Shown here: piece after piece, positions 25,199 through 33,749 of the stretch
Position numbering within the stretch: the stretch's first letter is position 1
Layout of the letters: each line of letters opens with the position of its first letter
DNA from: Liquorilactobacillus cacaonum DSM 21116
GTDB lineage: Bacteria; Bacillota; Bacilli; Lactobacillales; Lactobacillaceae
Assembly (NCBI RefSeq): GCF_001436735.1
Contig: NZ_AYZE01000014.1
Coordinates: 249,409 to 313,408, forward strand
Reading direction: 5' to 3'
Length of the DNA: 64,000 nucleotides
Program-made: the position numbers and the translations under genes
The notes under the pieces: model-generated
Database searches by the model: none
What the model was told of the DNA's origin: nothing
The model's input: only the letters and a program-made list of their open reading frames with translations

Positions 25199-27358
25199 TT
25201 ATTCCTCCTCACCATTACTAGGCAGTTGCGGAGAATCATCATGGTGCATCATTGGAATAAAAGTTGATGGTTTCTTTGTTTCTGCACGTTGCTGCGCTAA
25301 TAATAATTGATTTTTTTGCTTTGCTTCTTCAATAAAGTACTCTTGTGAATTATGACTTACATGGCCACGACGATCTACATGTGTGAATAGCTCACCGCGT
25401 AAAATGCGTGTCTTGACATTATCATCCCACATTGTCGCAAAAATTGAAATTATTTTGTGTTTTATAGTTTCATCTAATGCTGGGAAAAGCAATTCAACAC
25501 GTCTGTTCAAATTGCGGGTCATCATATCAGCACTAGAAAGGTAAACATCTTCATTTCCTTCATTATAAAAATAATAAATACGACTATGTTCAAGAAAACG
25601 ACCAACAATTGAATGAACTTCAATATTATCGCTAATTCCAGGAATATCTGTTTTTAAACAACATATTCCGCGAATAATCAATTCAATTTTAACTCCCGCT
25701 ACTGAAGCCTCATAAAGTTTTTCAATTATTTTTTGATCAGACAAAGAGTTCATTTTCATTTTTATTGCTGCTTTATGACCAGCTTTGGCAGCACGTATTT
25801 CATCGTCAATTTTTTTATCAATAAAAGTTCGAATACGATTAGGGGAAATATGTAATTTATGAAAATAGGGAGGTTCTGAATAGCCAGATAACATATTAAA
25901 TAAATTTGAGGCATCTATACCGATATCTCCATTTGCAGTAATAATTCCCATGTCAGTATAAAAATTTGCAGTCACATCATTGTAATTACCAGTACCAAGG
26001 TGGATGTATCGCCGAATTCCATCTTCATCATGGCGGATAACAAGTGCAATTTTACAATGAGTTTTTAAACCAACAAGACCATAAATAACATGGCAACCCA
26101 TTTTTTCAAGTTGTTTTGCCCAACGTACATTATTTTCTTCATCAAATCTGGCTTTGACTTCAACTAAAACTGTTACTTGTTTTCCGTGTTGCGCTGCTTG
26201 ACCTAAATAGTTAATAATTGGTGATTTCCCAGAAACTCGGTATAACGTCATTTTTATTGCTAAAACATTGGGATCAGCGGCTGCTTGACCAATAAAATCT
26301 ACAACGGAACCAAAAGAATCATACGGGTGTTGCATAAAAATATCTTTTTTTCTAATTGCAGAAAAAATATTTTTGCTGTTTTTCAAAGCCGGATCAACAA
26401 AAGGTGTGAATTTTGAATATCTTAAATCTTCATGACCATCAATTAAACTTGGAAATTTTTTTAGGAAAGTTAAATCAACAGGCCCATTAATCTCATAAAC
26501 TGCATTTTTTTCCACATCCAAAGTCTGAATCAAGCGTGCCTTAAGGTGACTATGCATTGTGCTTTCTATCTCAAGGCGCATCACACCACCGTGTTCACGT
26601 TTTTTAAGCTGCTTTTGGACCTCTCTTAATAAATCGGAGGTATCTTCTTCAGCGACATCTAAATCCATATCACGAATAACACGATAAGTAGAAGCATCAC
26701 TAACTTTATATCCAATGAAGAGTGTGCCAATAAATTCTTTGATTATATCTTCAAGCAATATGAATGAATTCTCTGCATGGGGAAGTTTAATAATTCTTGC
26801 AAAAACATCTGGAATCCTTACAGTTGCAAAGCGACGATTTTTTTTATTATCCTTTACATGAAGTCGAACTGCAATATTTAAAGAGTTATTACTAATAAAT
26901 GGAAAAGGGCGTGAAGAATCATCAGCTAAAGGTGTTAATACAGGATATAATTCATCATTAAAATAGCGCTTAATGAATTTATATTGTTCTTCTGTTACTT
27001 CAAAAGGCTTGAATATCTTAATATTATTTTTTTCCAATTGAGGAATAATTGAACGATTGTATGTCGTATAACGTCTCGTAACCATTTCCTGTTCTTTTTC
27101 ATTGATTTTATCAATTTGTTCTTTCGGGGTTAGGCCAGAAGCATCAGTGGATTTAATATTTACAGAATACATTTTATTTAAAGATGCAACTCTAACCATA
27201 AAGAATTCATCAACATTACTTTGAGTGATTCCTAGAAAATTTACTCGCTCAAGAAGAGGGTTCTCCGGTTCACGAGCTTCTTCAAGAACACGTTCATTGA
27301 ATTCCAACCAACTTAATTCACGGTTTTTAAAGTAACTATGCTTATCAAATTTACTCAT
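25199..27358 (-). CDS. ppk: Polyphosphate kinase Ppk1
   Basis: 719 residues, usual Ppk1 size. Makes long-chain polyphosphate from ATP at the membrane. Domain order is visible: N domain (SYFKNRELSWLEFNERVL), head domain, then two PLD-like catalytic domains including YIHLGTGNYND with the histidine that carries phosphate. The C-terminus ends in a Gln/Ser/Pro-rich tail with SNGEEE. The ATG overlaps the stop codon of the gene upstream by 4 bases (27355-27358). The operon encodes both synthesis and breakdown of polyphosphate, useful for phosphate storage, metal binding and stress. Confidence 0.96.
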   Translation of the reverse strand: MSKFDKHSYFKNRELSWLEFNERVLEEAREPENPLLERVNFLGITQSNVDEFFMVRVASLNKMYSVNIKSTDASGLTPKEQIDKINEKEQEMVTRRYTTYNRSIIPQLEKNNIKIFKPFEVTEEQYKFIKRYFNDELYPVLTPLADDSSRPFPFISNNSLNIAVRLHVKDNKKNRRFATVRIPDVFARIIKLPHAENSFILLEDIIKEFIGTLFIGYKVSDASTYRVIRDMDLDVAEEDTSDLLREVQKQLKKREHGGVMRLEIESTMHSHLKARLIQTLDVEKNAVYEINGPVDLTFLKKFPSLIDGHEDLRYSKFTPFVDPALKNSKNIFSAIRKKDIFMQHPYDSFGSVVDFIGQAAADPNVLAIKMTLYRVSGKSPIINYLGQAAQHGKQVTVLVEVKARFDEENNVRWAKQLEKMGCHVIYGLVGLKTHCKIALVIRHDEDGIRRYIHLGTGNYNDVTANFYTDMGIITANGDIGIDASNLFNMLSGYSEPPYFHKLHISPNRIRTFIDKKIDDEIRAAKAGHKAAIKMKMNSLSDQKIIEKLYEASVAGVKIELIIRGICCLKTDIPGISDNIEVHSIVGRFLEHSRIYYFYNEGNEDVYLSSADMMTRNLNRRVELLFPALDETIKHKIISIFATMWDDNVKTRILRGELFTHVDRRGHVSHNSQEYFIEEAKQKNQLLLAQQRAETKKPSTFIPMMHHDDSPQLPSNGEEE

Positions 27359-28863
27359 TGTAATTGCCTCCGCTGTTTTAAAATTGCTTTTATCCCAAAA
27401 ACTTTTTCAAAGAGTTCAGATTTATTAGTAAAAGACCACTGTTCTAATGAAATATTTTGATTTGAATATGCAAAAATGATTAATTCCTTTTCACGCAATG
27501 ATACTGATATTTTATGGATTTTTTCTTCACGTGAATCATCTAAAGCATCTGCGATTCTCAAGAATGCTGCTAACTTAGCAACCTTCATTTGAACGTCAGG
27601 ATCTAAATTTTGAAAATGAGTTTCAGTTGACGAAGGAGATTCGCTACTATGATATCGTGCAATTTCAGCAATAATTTGATTTTCAGCATTAGACAATCCG
27701 ATAAGTTTGGTTGATTCTAAAATGTATGCTGAATGATTATAGTGCCCTTGCTGATTAATATAATTCCCAATATCAGCGAGGATACAAGAAACTTGTAAAA
27801 GCAAGCGCTCACGTTTACCCAGATGATGTAATTTTCTTAATTGATCAAATAGATGTAATGCAATTGCCATAACATTTTCTCTGTGGGATTTACTGGTGAG
27901 ATAACGTGTAGCCATATTTTCTGCAGTGGTTAATATTAATTCGTCAAAGTTCTGGTTTTTTATACCAGTTCGCTGGGCTCGCTCAATAGCAAGACCATCA
28001 GACACAGTAATATTTGTTAGAATTATATTTTTAGTATTAGTTAATTTAACAATTTTATATAATAACAAAAAATATGAGGCAACATTTGTTATCGTATTTT
28101 CATCTATTTCAAAATAATCCATCAAAAACTGATCAGAAGCATTTGTAACCTTTTGATACAGTTGAACAAATTCTTCAAGACTCATGCTATACGAAGTCGA
28201 GCCTTCAGGAATAAATTTTTTATTTATTACTATTGCATCTTGCAATATGAGATTAGATGGCTTTGCTTGATTTGCAAAAACATGCTTTAGGTGTTCTAGT
28301 TTACTTCCAATGTAATCATCAATTACGGCAGTTGGGTTACTAGCAGTCGGTTTTAGAGCTGAGTTAACATCATAAAGTTGTGCTGAACCTAGGTCGATAT
28401 TCCAAGTTGATGTAAATTTTTGATTACTAAATTGAGATAATGAGACTCGTTCAGAGCCGAGACTTAATAAAAAAGTTAGTGATGAACTAATTTTTTTAAA
28501 GTTATCTAAATGTGTGACAATTGCGATGGCCTTATAATATGTTAGCTGACTTGTATTGAGCCACCGAACCCGTAAGGTAGTTCTAACATAAATTTGTTCG
28601 CTTAGGTACCGGGCACTAATTTCATCTAATGATTGTTGGTTTCCCCAGAAACGGTAACTTTTAACGCCATATTCTTTTAAAACACGCAAAAAACCGTTAA
28701 GCGCAATAACAATTGCTTGAATGTTTTGTTGGTATTCGTAGGTGTGGTTACTATAAAAATTAGACGAAACATTTTCAATAATGGAAAAATCACTTAAGTC
28801 AATAATAGAAAGCTTGATTTGTCTTGGAGTCATATAAATAATGCCATAAAGTTTTTTTGCCAC
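27355..28863 (-). CDS. Ppx/GppA-like protein with degenerate active sites and an HD-like C-terminus
   Basis: About 502 residues. The GTG at 28863 fits the GAGGTGA ribosome binding site better than the GTG at 28872. Overall length and layout match long Ppx proteins (two ATPase-like subdomains, then an HD-type helical domain, about 310-500). The phosphate-binding DxGSNS motif is absent: the start reads GIIYMTPRQIKLSIIDL. The HD-domain dyad reads AD in CILADIGNYINQQGHYNHS. It may therefore regulate rather than hydrolyse. Other histidines remain (GHYNHSAYIL, ARYHSSE), so activity is not excluded. First gene of the ppk operon. Confidence 0.8.
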   Translation of the reverse strand: MAKKLYGIIYMTPRQIKLSIIDLSDFSIIENVSSNFYSNHTYEYQQNIQAIVIALNGFLRVLKEYGVKSYRFWGNQQSLDEISARYLSEQIYVRTTLRVRWLNTSQLTYYKAIAIVTHLDNFKKISSSLTFLLSLGSERVSLSQFSNQKFTSTWNIDLGSAQLYDVNSALKPTASNPTAVIDDYIGSKLEHLKHVFANQAKPSNLILQDAIVINKKFIPEGSTSYSMSLEEFVQLYQKVTNASDQFLMDYFEIDENTITNVASYFLLLYKIVKLTNTKNIILTNITVSDGLAIERAQRTGIKNQNFDELILTTAENMATRYLTSKSHRENVMAIALHLFDQLRKLHHLGKRERLLLQVSCILADIGNYINQQGHYNHSAYILESTKLIGLSNAENQIIAEIARYHSSESPSSTETHFQNLDPDVQMKVAKLAAFLRIADALDDSREEKIHKISVSLREKELIIFAYSNQNISLEQWSFTNKSELFEKVFGIKAILKQRRQLQ

Positions 28864-29183
28864 AATACTCACCTCAATATTTTGTTACTACATTAATACT
28901 AACAATTTTTACCTTTTTTTTAAAGAAAAGATTGTGTAAAGAAAGATTGAAAGATGTTTTAATTTACATTTTCTAAGCAATCAGAAAAATTAGCATGTGC
29001 CATTTTCATATACTTGTTTGCAAAAATCGGGTAACTTTTTTTGTGTTTATAAACTGACAAAATCAATTAATCATGGTAATATTTTATAAGATATTGAGAT
29101 ACTTTTGATATTCTAATATTTTTATATTATCGTATAATAGAAAAACCGTATAATAAGATAACTAATAGGAATGGGAAGTTTTC
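28864..29183. promoter_or_regulatory. Divergent region between the polyphosphate operon and ddl
   Basis: About 320 AT-rich bases. Two TATAAT boxes precede ddl (29133-29138 and 29149-29154), in near-identical contexts (CGTATAATAG and CGTATAATAA), but neither has a clear -35 box at 17 bases. No hairpin or open frame stood out. Confidence 0.4.
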
Positions 29184-30314
29184 ATGGAAAAAAAGAAATT
29201 ACACATCGCATTATTTTTTGGAGGTAACTCTTCAGAACATGCTGTCTCTAAACGTTCAGCACACAATATTTATGATGGAATGGATAAAGATAAATATGAT
29301 GTATCAGTGTTCATGTTCACTAAAAGTGGTTACTTGTTAGGCAATGAAGATTCAATGAAGATATTTAATGGAGAAGATGAAGATGAAGTAGTTGCAAAAG
29401 CAATTGCCAATGTTGATTTTTCTAATCCACTTGCAAATATCCAAAATATTTCTGAAGTAAAAGACATTGATGTGTTTTATCCAGTAATTCATGGCAACAT
29501 GGGAGAAGATGGGACTGTTCAAGGATTATTCAGGTTGTTGAACAAGCCTTGGATTGGTAGTGGAGTTGCTTCTTCAGGTGTTTCGTTTGACAAAGATTTA
29601 ACGAAACAATTGTTAACTTATCATGGAATTCGTAACACCAAATATGTTGTAGTTACTCCAGAGAATAAGGACTATTATACTTATGAAAGATGTAGTGAGA
29701 AACTTGGTGAGACTTTGTTTGTAAAACCAGCTCGTCAAGGGTCTTCAGTTGGAATTTACAAAGTTGACAATAAGCAAGAATTTGATGATGCTGTAAAAGA
29801 AGGTTTTTACTACGATTTCAAACTACTTGTTGAAGAAGCTATTGATCATCCACGTGAGGTTGAGTGTTCAGTTTTAGGAAACCGTAATACAAAAGCTTCT
29901 AAGTTAGGTGCAATCAAAATTCCAGACGATGATGTTTTCTACGATTATAACAATAAATTTGTAGATGCATCTGGGGTGGAGTTCCAAATGCCAGTTGACT
30001 TACCAGCTGATTTGACTGCTGAAATAAAACAAATGTCCTTAGATGCTTTCAGAGTACTTGGAAACCGTGGTTTAGCAAGGATGGATTTTCTTGTTGATAG
30101 CAATAATGTTCCTTATTTTGGCGAAGTTAACACTTTACCTGGATTCACTAATATTTCATTATATCCGCAATTATGGGCTGTTTCGGGGATAGAATATAGT
30201 GATTTGATTGATCAACTAATTGAACTAGCGATTGAAGAGTTTAATGATAATGCAAAACTTCATTATGATTTTGTTGATTTGGGAGCAGAAAAGTTACCTG
30301 AAAAAAAGAACTAA
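29184..30314 (+). CDS. ddl: D-Ala ligase of the D-Ala-D-lactate (Phe) type
   Basis: 376 residues, ATP-grasp ligase that makes the dipeptide or depsipeptide ending the cell-wall stem. Signatures: LFFGGNSSEHAVS, HGNMGEDGTVQGLF, KPARQGSSVGI, and near the end FGEVNTLPGFT. The residue after the active-site lysine in the YDYNNKF segment is Phe259. The usual D-Ala-D-Ala enzymes have Tyr there (Tyr216 in E. coli DdlB), while ligases of intrinsically vancomycin-resistant lactobacilli and leuconostocs have Phe and prefer D-lactate. This host is therefore predicted to end its wall precursors in D-lactate. Monocistronic with its own terminator. Confidence 0.95.
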   Translation: MEKKKLHIALFFGGNSSEHAVSKRSAHNIYDGMDKDKYDVSVFMFTKSGYLLGNEDSMKIFNGEDEDEVVAKAIANVDFSNPLANIQNISEVKDIDVFYPVIHGNMGEDGTVQGLFRLLNKPWIGSGVASSGVSFDKDLTKQLLTYHGIRNTKYVVVTPENKDYYTYERCSEKLGETLFVKPARQGSSVGIYKVDNKQEFDDAVKEGFYYDFKLLVEEAIDHPREVECSVLGNRNTKASKLGAIKIPDDDVFYDYNNKFVDASGVEFQMPVDLPADLTAEIKQMSLDAFRVLGNRGLARMDFLVDSNNVPYFGEVNTLPGFTNISLYPQLWAVSGIEYSDLIDQLIELAIEEFNDNAKLHYDFVDLGAEKLPEKKN

Positions 30315-30340
30315 CATTTTATTTAATTTGATATTTTAGA

Positions 30341-30385
30341 GAGGGAGTCGTTTCAAAATTAAATTTTGACCTGGCTCCTTTTATT
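30341..30385 (+). terminator. Rho-independent terminator of ddl
   Basis: GGAGTC..TTTCAAAATT pairs with AATTTTGA..GGCTCC, followed by TTTTATTT. Imperfect but long stem. Confidence 0.7.
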
Positions 30386-30443
30386 TATAGAAAATTAAAA
30401 TTGATATATTTTGCGTATTTTTTATAATTAAAGGGGGGATTAG

Positions 30444-31007
30444 ATGAGGTGTCCATGGTCAGTTGGTAATGATTTATTAATGAAGTATCATGATGAAGAG
30501 TGGGGGATCCCGAAAAAAGAAGAACAGGTTTTATTTGAATTGCTTTCGCTTGAAATAATGCAAGCCGGTTTAAAGTGGGAAGTAATTTTGAAAAAAAGAG
30601 CAGCCTTTAAAATAGCTTTTGATAACTTTGACGTACAAAAGATATCAAAAATGACAGAAGATAATATTCAGCAATTGCTCGAAAATAAGGAGATTATCCG
30701 CAACCAACGAAAAATTCGTGCTATCATAAAAAATGCACAAAACTTATGTAGATTAAAAGAAGAGACTGGATTTGATTTTGGAAGTTATCTTTGGGATTTT
30801 GTTGGAGATAAGCAAGTCAAAAATTTTTGGAAATTTGGCGAAGAAGTACCAACTCAAACATCAATCTCTCAAAAAATAGCAAAAGATATGAAAAATAATG
30901 GGTTTGTATTTGTTGGCCCAACAATCATTTATTCTTTTATGCAATCAATAGGTATGGTTGATGATCATTTGATAGACTGTATTGCCAAAAAAACGCGTAT
31001 CTCATAA
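30444..31007 (+). CDS. tag: DNA-3-methyladenine glycosylase I
   Basis: 187 residues. Removes 3-methyladenine from alkylated DNA. The start RCPWSVGNDLLMKYHDEEWG and the end MVDDHLIDC contain the zinc-site residues of the Tag family (Cys and His near each end). The helix-hairpin-helix core and EIMQAGLKW with its catalytic-pocket residues are present. Good ribosome binding site (AAGGGGGGAT). Monocistronic between two terminators. Confidence 0.95.
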   Translation: MRCPWSVGNDLLMKYHDEEWGIPKKEEQVLFELLSLEIMQAGLKWEVILKKRAAFKIAFDNFDVQKISKMTEDNIQQLLENKEIIRNQRKIRAIIKNAQNLCRLKEETGFDFGSYLWDFVGDKQVKNFWKFGEEVPTQTSISQKIAKDMKNNGFVFVGPTIIYSFMQSIGMVDDHLIDCIAKKTRIS

Positions 31008-31014
31008 TAAAAAA

Positions 31015-31056
31015 AGGAACTAAATCAGATAATAATTCTGACTTAGTTTCTTTTTT
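31015..31056 (+). terminator. Rho-independent terminator of tag
   Basis: GGAACTAAATCAGA pairs with TCTGACTTAGTTTC around AATAA-type loop, followed by T6. Confidence 0.85.
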
Positions 31057-31122
31057 ATCTATGACGATTTGTTAGACGCATCTATTTTTAATTATTATAT
31101 TTTGGGGATGGGGATAAACAAA

Positions 31123-31593
31123 TTAGTTCTGAGGCTGTTTATTATCTAAATCAGTTCTAACAACAAGTACATCACAATTTGCAGATCTTGTAACATATTC
31201 AGTGACTGAACCAAGTAGTAAACGTTCAACTGCATTCAAACCAGTTGCACCAATCATAATTAAATCAGTTTTCAATTCAGCGGGTTTTTCTTTTGCAATA
31301 ATTGTTTTCGGTGCACCATACTCAATTGAGTATTCAATGTTTTCGATGCCGGCTTCTTTAGCTTCATCAACATAGATTTCAATCTTTTTCTTAGCTGTTG
31401 CAACTACTTCATCAACCATACTAGTATCATAACTTGAGATATTTTGAAATGCACGCGTATCAACAACATGAAGTAAGTGTAAATGAGCATCTTTGCCATT
31501 TCTTTTTGTCACGGCAACTGCTTTCTTGAAAGCTAATTCAGCCTCCTTTGATCCATCAACAGGAACTAAAATGTTTTTATATTGTTGTAACAT
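31123..31593 (-). CDS. Universal stress protein (UspA family)
   Basis: 156 residues from the ATG at 31593, supported by an AGGGTGA ribosome binding site; an upstream in-frame start at 31617 is less likely. The Rossmann-like fold is visible: NILVPVDGSKEAELAF at the start, then IMIGATGLNAVERLLLGSVTEYVTRSANCDVLVV. The GATGLN...GSV(T/S) pattern is the ATP-binding version. These are stress-induced proteins of poorly defined role. Stands alone; no strong terminator was seen downstream. Confidence 0.93.
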   Translation of the reverse strand: MLQQYKNILVPVDGSKEAELAFKKAVAVTKRNGKDAHLHLLHVVDTRAFQNISSYDTSMVDEVVATAKKKIEIYVDEAKEAGIENIEYSIEYGAPKTIIAKEKPAELKTDLIMIGATGLNAVERLLLGSVTEYVTRSANCDVLVVRTDLDNKQPQN

Positions 31594-31671
31594 ACAAATC
31601 ACCCTTTCTTCTTTCAATTCAATTTTACTCCATATTTTTATAATATTAAAGAAAACAGCAATTTTTGTGAA

Positions 31672-31968
31672 TTAGTTCTCAATATAACTTAATGATAAAA
31701 TTGGAAAAATAGGAATGATAACCACATCAAAAATGATAATCAAAGAGAGATAGATGGGACTCTTAAAGAAGATAGTCGTAAAAGTTAAGAAGGATAATAT
31801 AAGTAAAATAATTCCAACTACTCTAAGAATGATTTGTAAATCCTTGTGTTTTTCAGGATGAAAATACATGAAGGCTCTTTTGGTATGCATGAGCAAATAC
31901 AAACCGATACACAGTAAGAGTGTACCCAATATAAAAAGAAATAAATTTATTAATAAATCGATCATCAT
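31672..31968 (-). CDS. Small three-segment membrane protein, unknown
   Basis: 98 residues, three hydrophobic segments (about 5-28, 46-66, 70-92) separated by a basic, histidine-containing loop (HTKRAFMYFHPEKHKD). The GAGGAT ribosome binding site is 3 bases from the first ATG and 6 from the second, so the start could be 31965. I do not recognise a named family. It is encoded downstream of the 6S-like RNA on the same strand. Confidence 0.6.
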   Translation of the reverse strand: MMIDLLINLFLFILGTLLLCIGLYLLMHTKRAFMYFHPEKHKDLQIILRVVGIILLILSFLTFTTIFFKSPIYLSLIIIFDVVIIPIFPILSLSYIEN

Positions 31969-32061
31969 AAATCCTCAGCTAAATTTAGTTTTTAGAAAAA
32001 ATGTTCAAGACAATATCCAATAGTATCGTAAACCATAGAGTATTGTTGCACAAAACAAATA

Positions 32062-32105
32062 AGGAATCAGATCAAAATATAATTCTGATCCGAATCCTCT
32101 TTTTA
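32062..32105. terminator. Strong hairpin with T-tracts, possible end of the 6S transcript
   Basis: GGAATCAGATCAAAAT pairs with ATTCTGATCCGAATCC (few mismatches). On the plus strand it is followed by TCTTTTTAT, on the minus strand by TTATTTGTTTTG. The nearest minus-strand transcript upstream is the 6S-like RNA. No plus-strand gene ends here. Confidence 0.55.
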
Positions 32106-32130
32106 TCCAAAGAAAACTTTGGAATCCGTC

Positions 32131-32305
32131 TAATGCCGTTAATCGTCTCTGTAGTTGAACCCGCAAGTTCAAGTAAGTGGTTTATGATAATTCATTTTTT
32201 AACTTCCCTAAAAGGGCTTGTTAGCTAATGAATATTTCAAAAGCCAAGGTATATAGGCGTTCGGTCAACTTTACATTATGAGACAACGCGTACATTTCAG
32301 ATTAT
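32131..32305 (-). ncRNA. ssrS: Probable 6S RNA
   Basis: The minus strand folds into one long interrupted hairpin about 175 bases long. A closing stem (AATG..CGTT.TCTC with GAGA..AACG.CATT, then GTTGACC with GGGTTCAAC) leads to an unpaired bubble of about 25 bases on each side, then a distal stem (ATTCATT with AATGAAT; TAAC..CCC TTTT GGG..GTTA). Closing stem, central bubble and apical stem is the 6S layout that mimics an open promoter. It has its own promoter and no coding capacity. The location next to rarA matches what I recall for Firmicutes 6S genes. Identified by structure only, so ends are approximate. Confidence 0.65.
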
Positions 32306-32311
32306 GCTTAT

Positions 32312-32340
32312 ATTTTAACATCAAAACTCTTGAATTTCAA
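32312..32340 (-). promoter_or_regulatory. Promoter of the 6S-like RNA
   Basis: Minus strand TTGAAA (32340-32335) and TAAAAT (32317-32312) with a 17-base spacer, placing the start near 32305. It lies within 40 bases after the rarA stop codon. Confidence 0.7.
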
Positions 32341-32352
32341 TGAAAGCGATTA

Positions 32353-33627
32353 CTATATGTGCTTTTGCATTTTATTGAGCCGTCTATATTGTTCCTCAAG
32401 CGCAGTTTCGTAACGACCATTTTGTTTAGGTTGATAATATTCTTTAGTCTTTATTTTATCGGGAAGATATTGCTGTGCTACCCAATCGTGTGCAAAGTTA
32501 TGAGGATAAAGGTAATCTTTTCCACGTCCAAGACTAGATGCACCTTTATAATGTGCATCTCGTAAATGTGCTGGAATTTCACCGTAATTACCACTTTCAA
32601 TATCTGTTAATGCACTATCAATTGCATTTAATGCAGAATTTGATTTGGGCGAAAGGCAAAGATCAATCACAGCTACAGCTAAAGGGATTCTTGCTTCTGG
32701 TAAACCAATTTTCTCTGCTGCAGTGACTGCTTCGACAGTTCTTGCAGCAGCTTGAGGATTTGCCAGTCCTACATCCTCATAGGCAATCGTTAAAAGCCGA
32801 CGATTTGCACTAATTAAGTCACCCGAGGCAAGGAGACGGGCAAGATAATGAAGAGCTGCATTTGCATCGGAACCACGAATTGATTTTTGAAAAGCTGAGA
32901 TTACGTCATAATGAGCATCACCATCTTTATCTTGGACCAATGCTTTATGTTGTAAGCATTCTTCAACAATTGGCAATGTAATTTTAATAATCTCAGATTC
33001 ACTAGGGGTGGACTTCACTGCTAGTTCAAGTGCATTTAGTGAACTGCGCAAGTCACCATGAGTAGCGCGGCTTAAATGTATAAGGGCATTTTCATCTAGT
33101 ACCACGTTGATGTTGCCAAAACCATTTTCTTTATCATTGAGTGCACGATTTATCGCTTTTTTTATATCATTTTCACTGAGTGGTTTGACTTCAAAAATTT
33201 GTGTTCGACTTCTGATAGCAGGATTAATTGCAATATACGGATTTTCTGTAGTTGCCCCAATCAAAATGATACGTCCACTTTCAAGATGGGGTAATAAAAA
33301 GTCTTGTTTTGGTTTAGTCAGTCGATGGATTTCATCTAACAATAAGATGACAGTACCACTCATTTTTGCTTCTTCTACCACGACTTCTAATTCTTTTTTT
33401 GAATCAGTTGCAGCATTAAGTATTCTGAATGCATATTTTGTTGAACCTGCTATTGCGCTTGCAATACTGGTTTTGCCAGTTCCTGGAGGACCATACAGAA
33501 TCATTGAGGATAAAAGCTTAGCATCCACCATTCTCCTAATAATTTTTCCAGGTCCAACTAAATGTTGTTGGCCAACTACATCATTAATATTTTGAGGGCG
33601 CATGCGAAAGGCTAATGGTTTTAACAT
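32353..33627 (-). CDS. rarA: Replication-associated recombination AAA ATPase RarA/MgsA
   Basis: 424 residues, usual length. Acts at stalled replication forks as a clamp-loader-like ATPase. Walker A GPPGTGKTS follows MILY; Walker B is LLLDEIHRL; sensor region IGATTENPYIAINPAIRSR; the C-terminal assembly domain includes SANRRLLTIAYEDVGLANP and AEKIGLPEARIPLA. The ribosome binding site AAAGGAGAA precedes the ATG. Downstream on the same strand is the 6S-like RNA with its own promoter. Confidence 0.95.
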   Translation of the reverse strand: MLKPLAFRMRPQNINDVVGQQHLVGPGKIIRRMVDAKLLSSMILYGPPGTGKTSIASAIAGSTKYAFRILNAATDSKKELEVVVEEAKMSGTVILLLDEIHRLTKPKQDFLLPHLESGRIILIGATTENPYIAINPAIRSRTQIFEVKPLSENDIKKAINRALNDKENGFGNINVVLDENALIHLSRATHGDLRSSLNALELAVKSTPSESEIIKITLPIVEECLQHKALVQDKDGDAHYDVISAFQKSIRGSDANAALHYLARLLASGDLISANRRLLTIAYEDVGLANPQAAARTVEAVTAAEKIGLPEARIPLAVAVIDLCLSPKSNSALNAIDSALTDIESGNYGEIPAHLRDAHYKGASSLGRGKDYLYPHNFAHDWVAQQYLPDKIKTKEYYQPKQNGRYETALEEQYRRLNKMQKHI

Positions 33628-33696
33628 AGATATTCTCCTTTCAATCCATTAAAAGTATAACATTTAAAAAATAAAAAAGTTGAGTAAAGAGAGAAA

Positions 33697-33727
33697 TAAA
33701 AAAGCCAGATTCAAAAGGAGAATCTGA
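33697..33727 (-). terminator. Rho-independent terminator of rpsD
   Basis: Minus strand GTCAGATTCTCC pairs through TTTT with GAATCTGGC, followed by TTTTTTATTTC. It lies 23 bases after the rpsD stop codon. Confidence 0.85.
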
Positions 33728-33749
33728 CCATATTGACAAAAGCCAATTA

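Noticed and set aside
32001-32228. 75-codon plus-strand open frame
   Set aside because: It runs across the strong hairpin and the antisense of the 6S-like RNA, has no ribosome binding site and an implausible composition.
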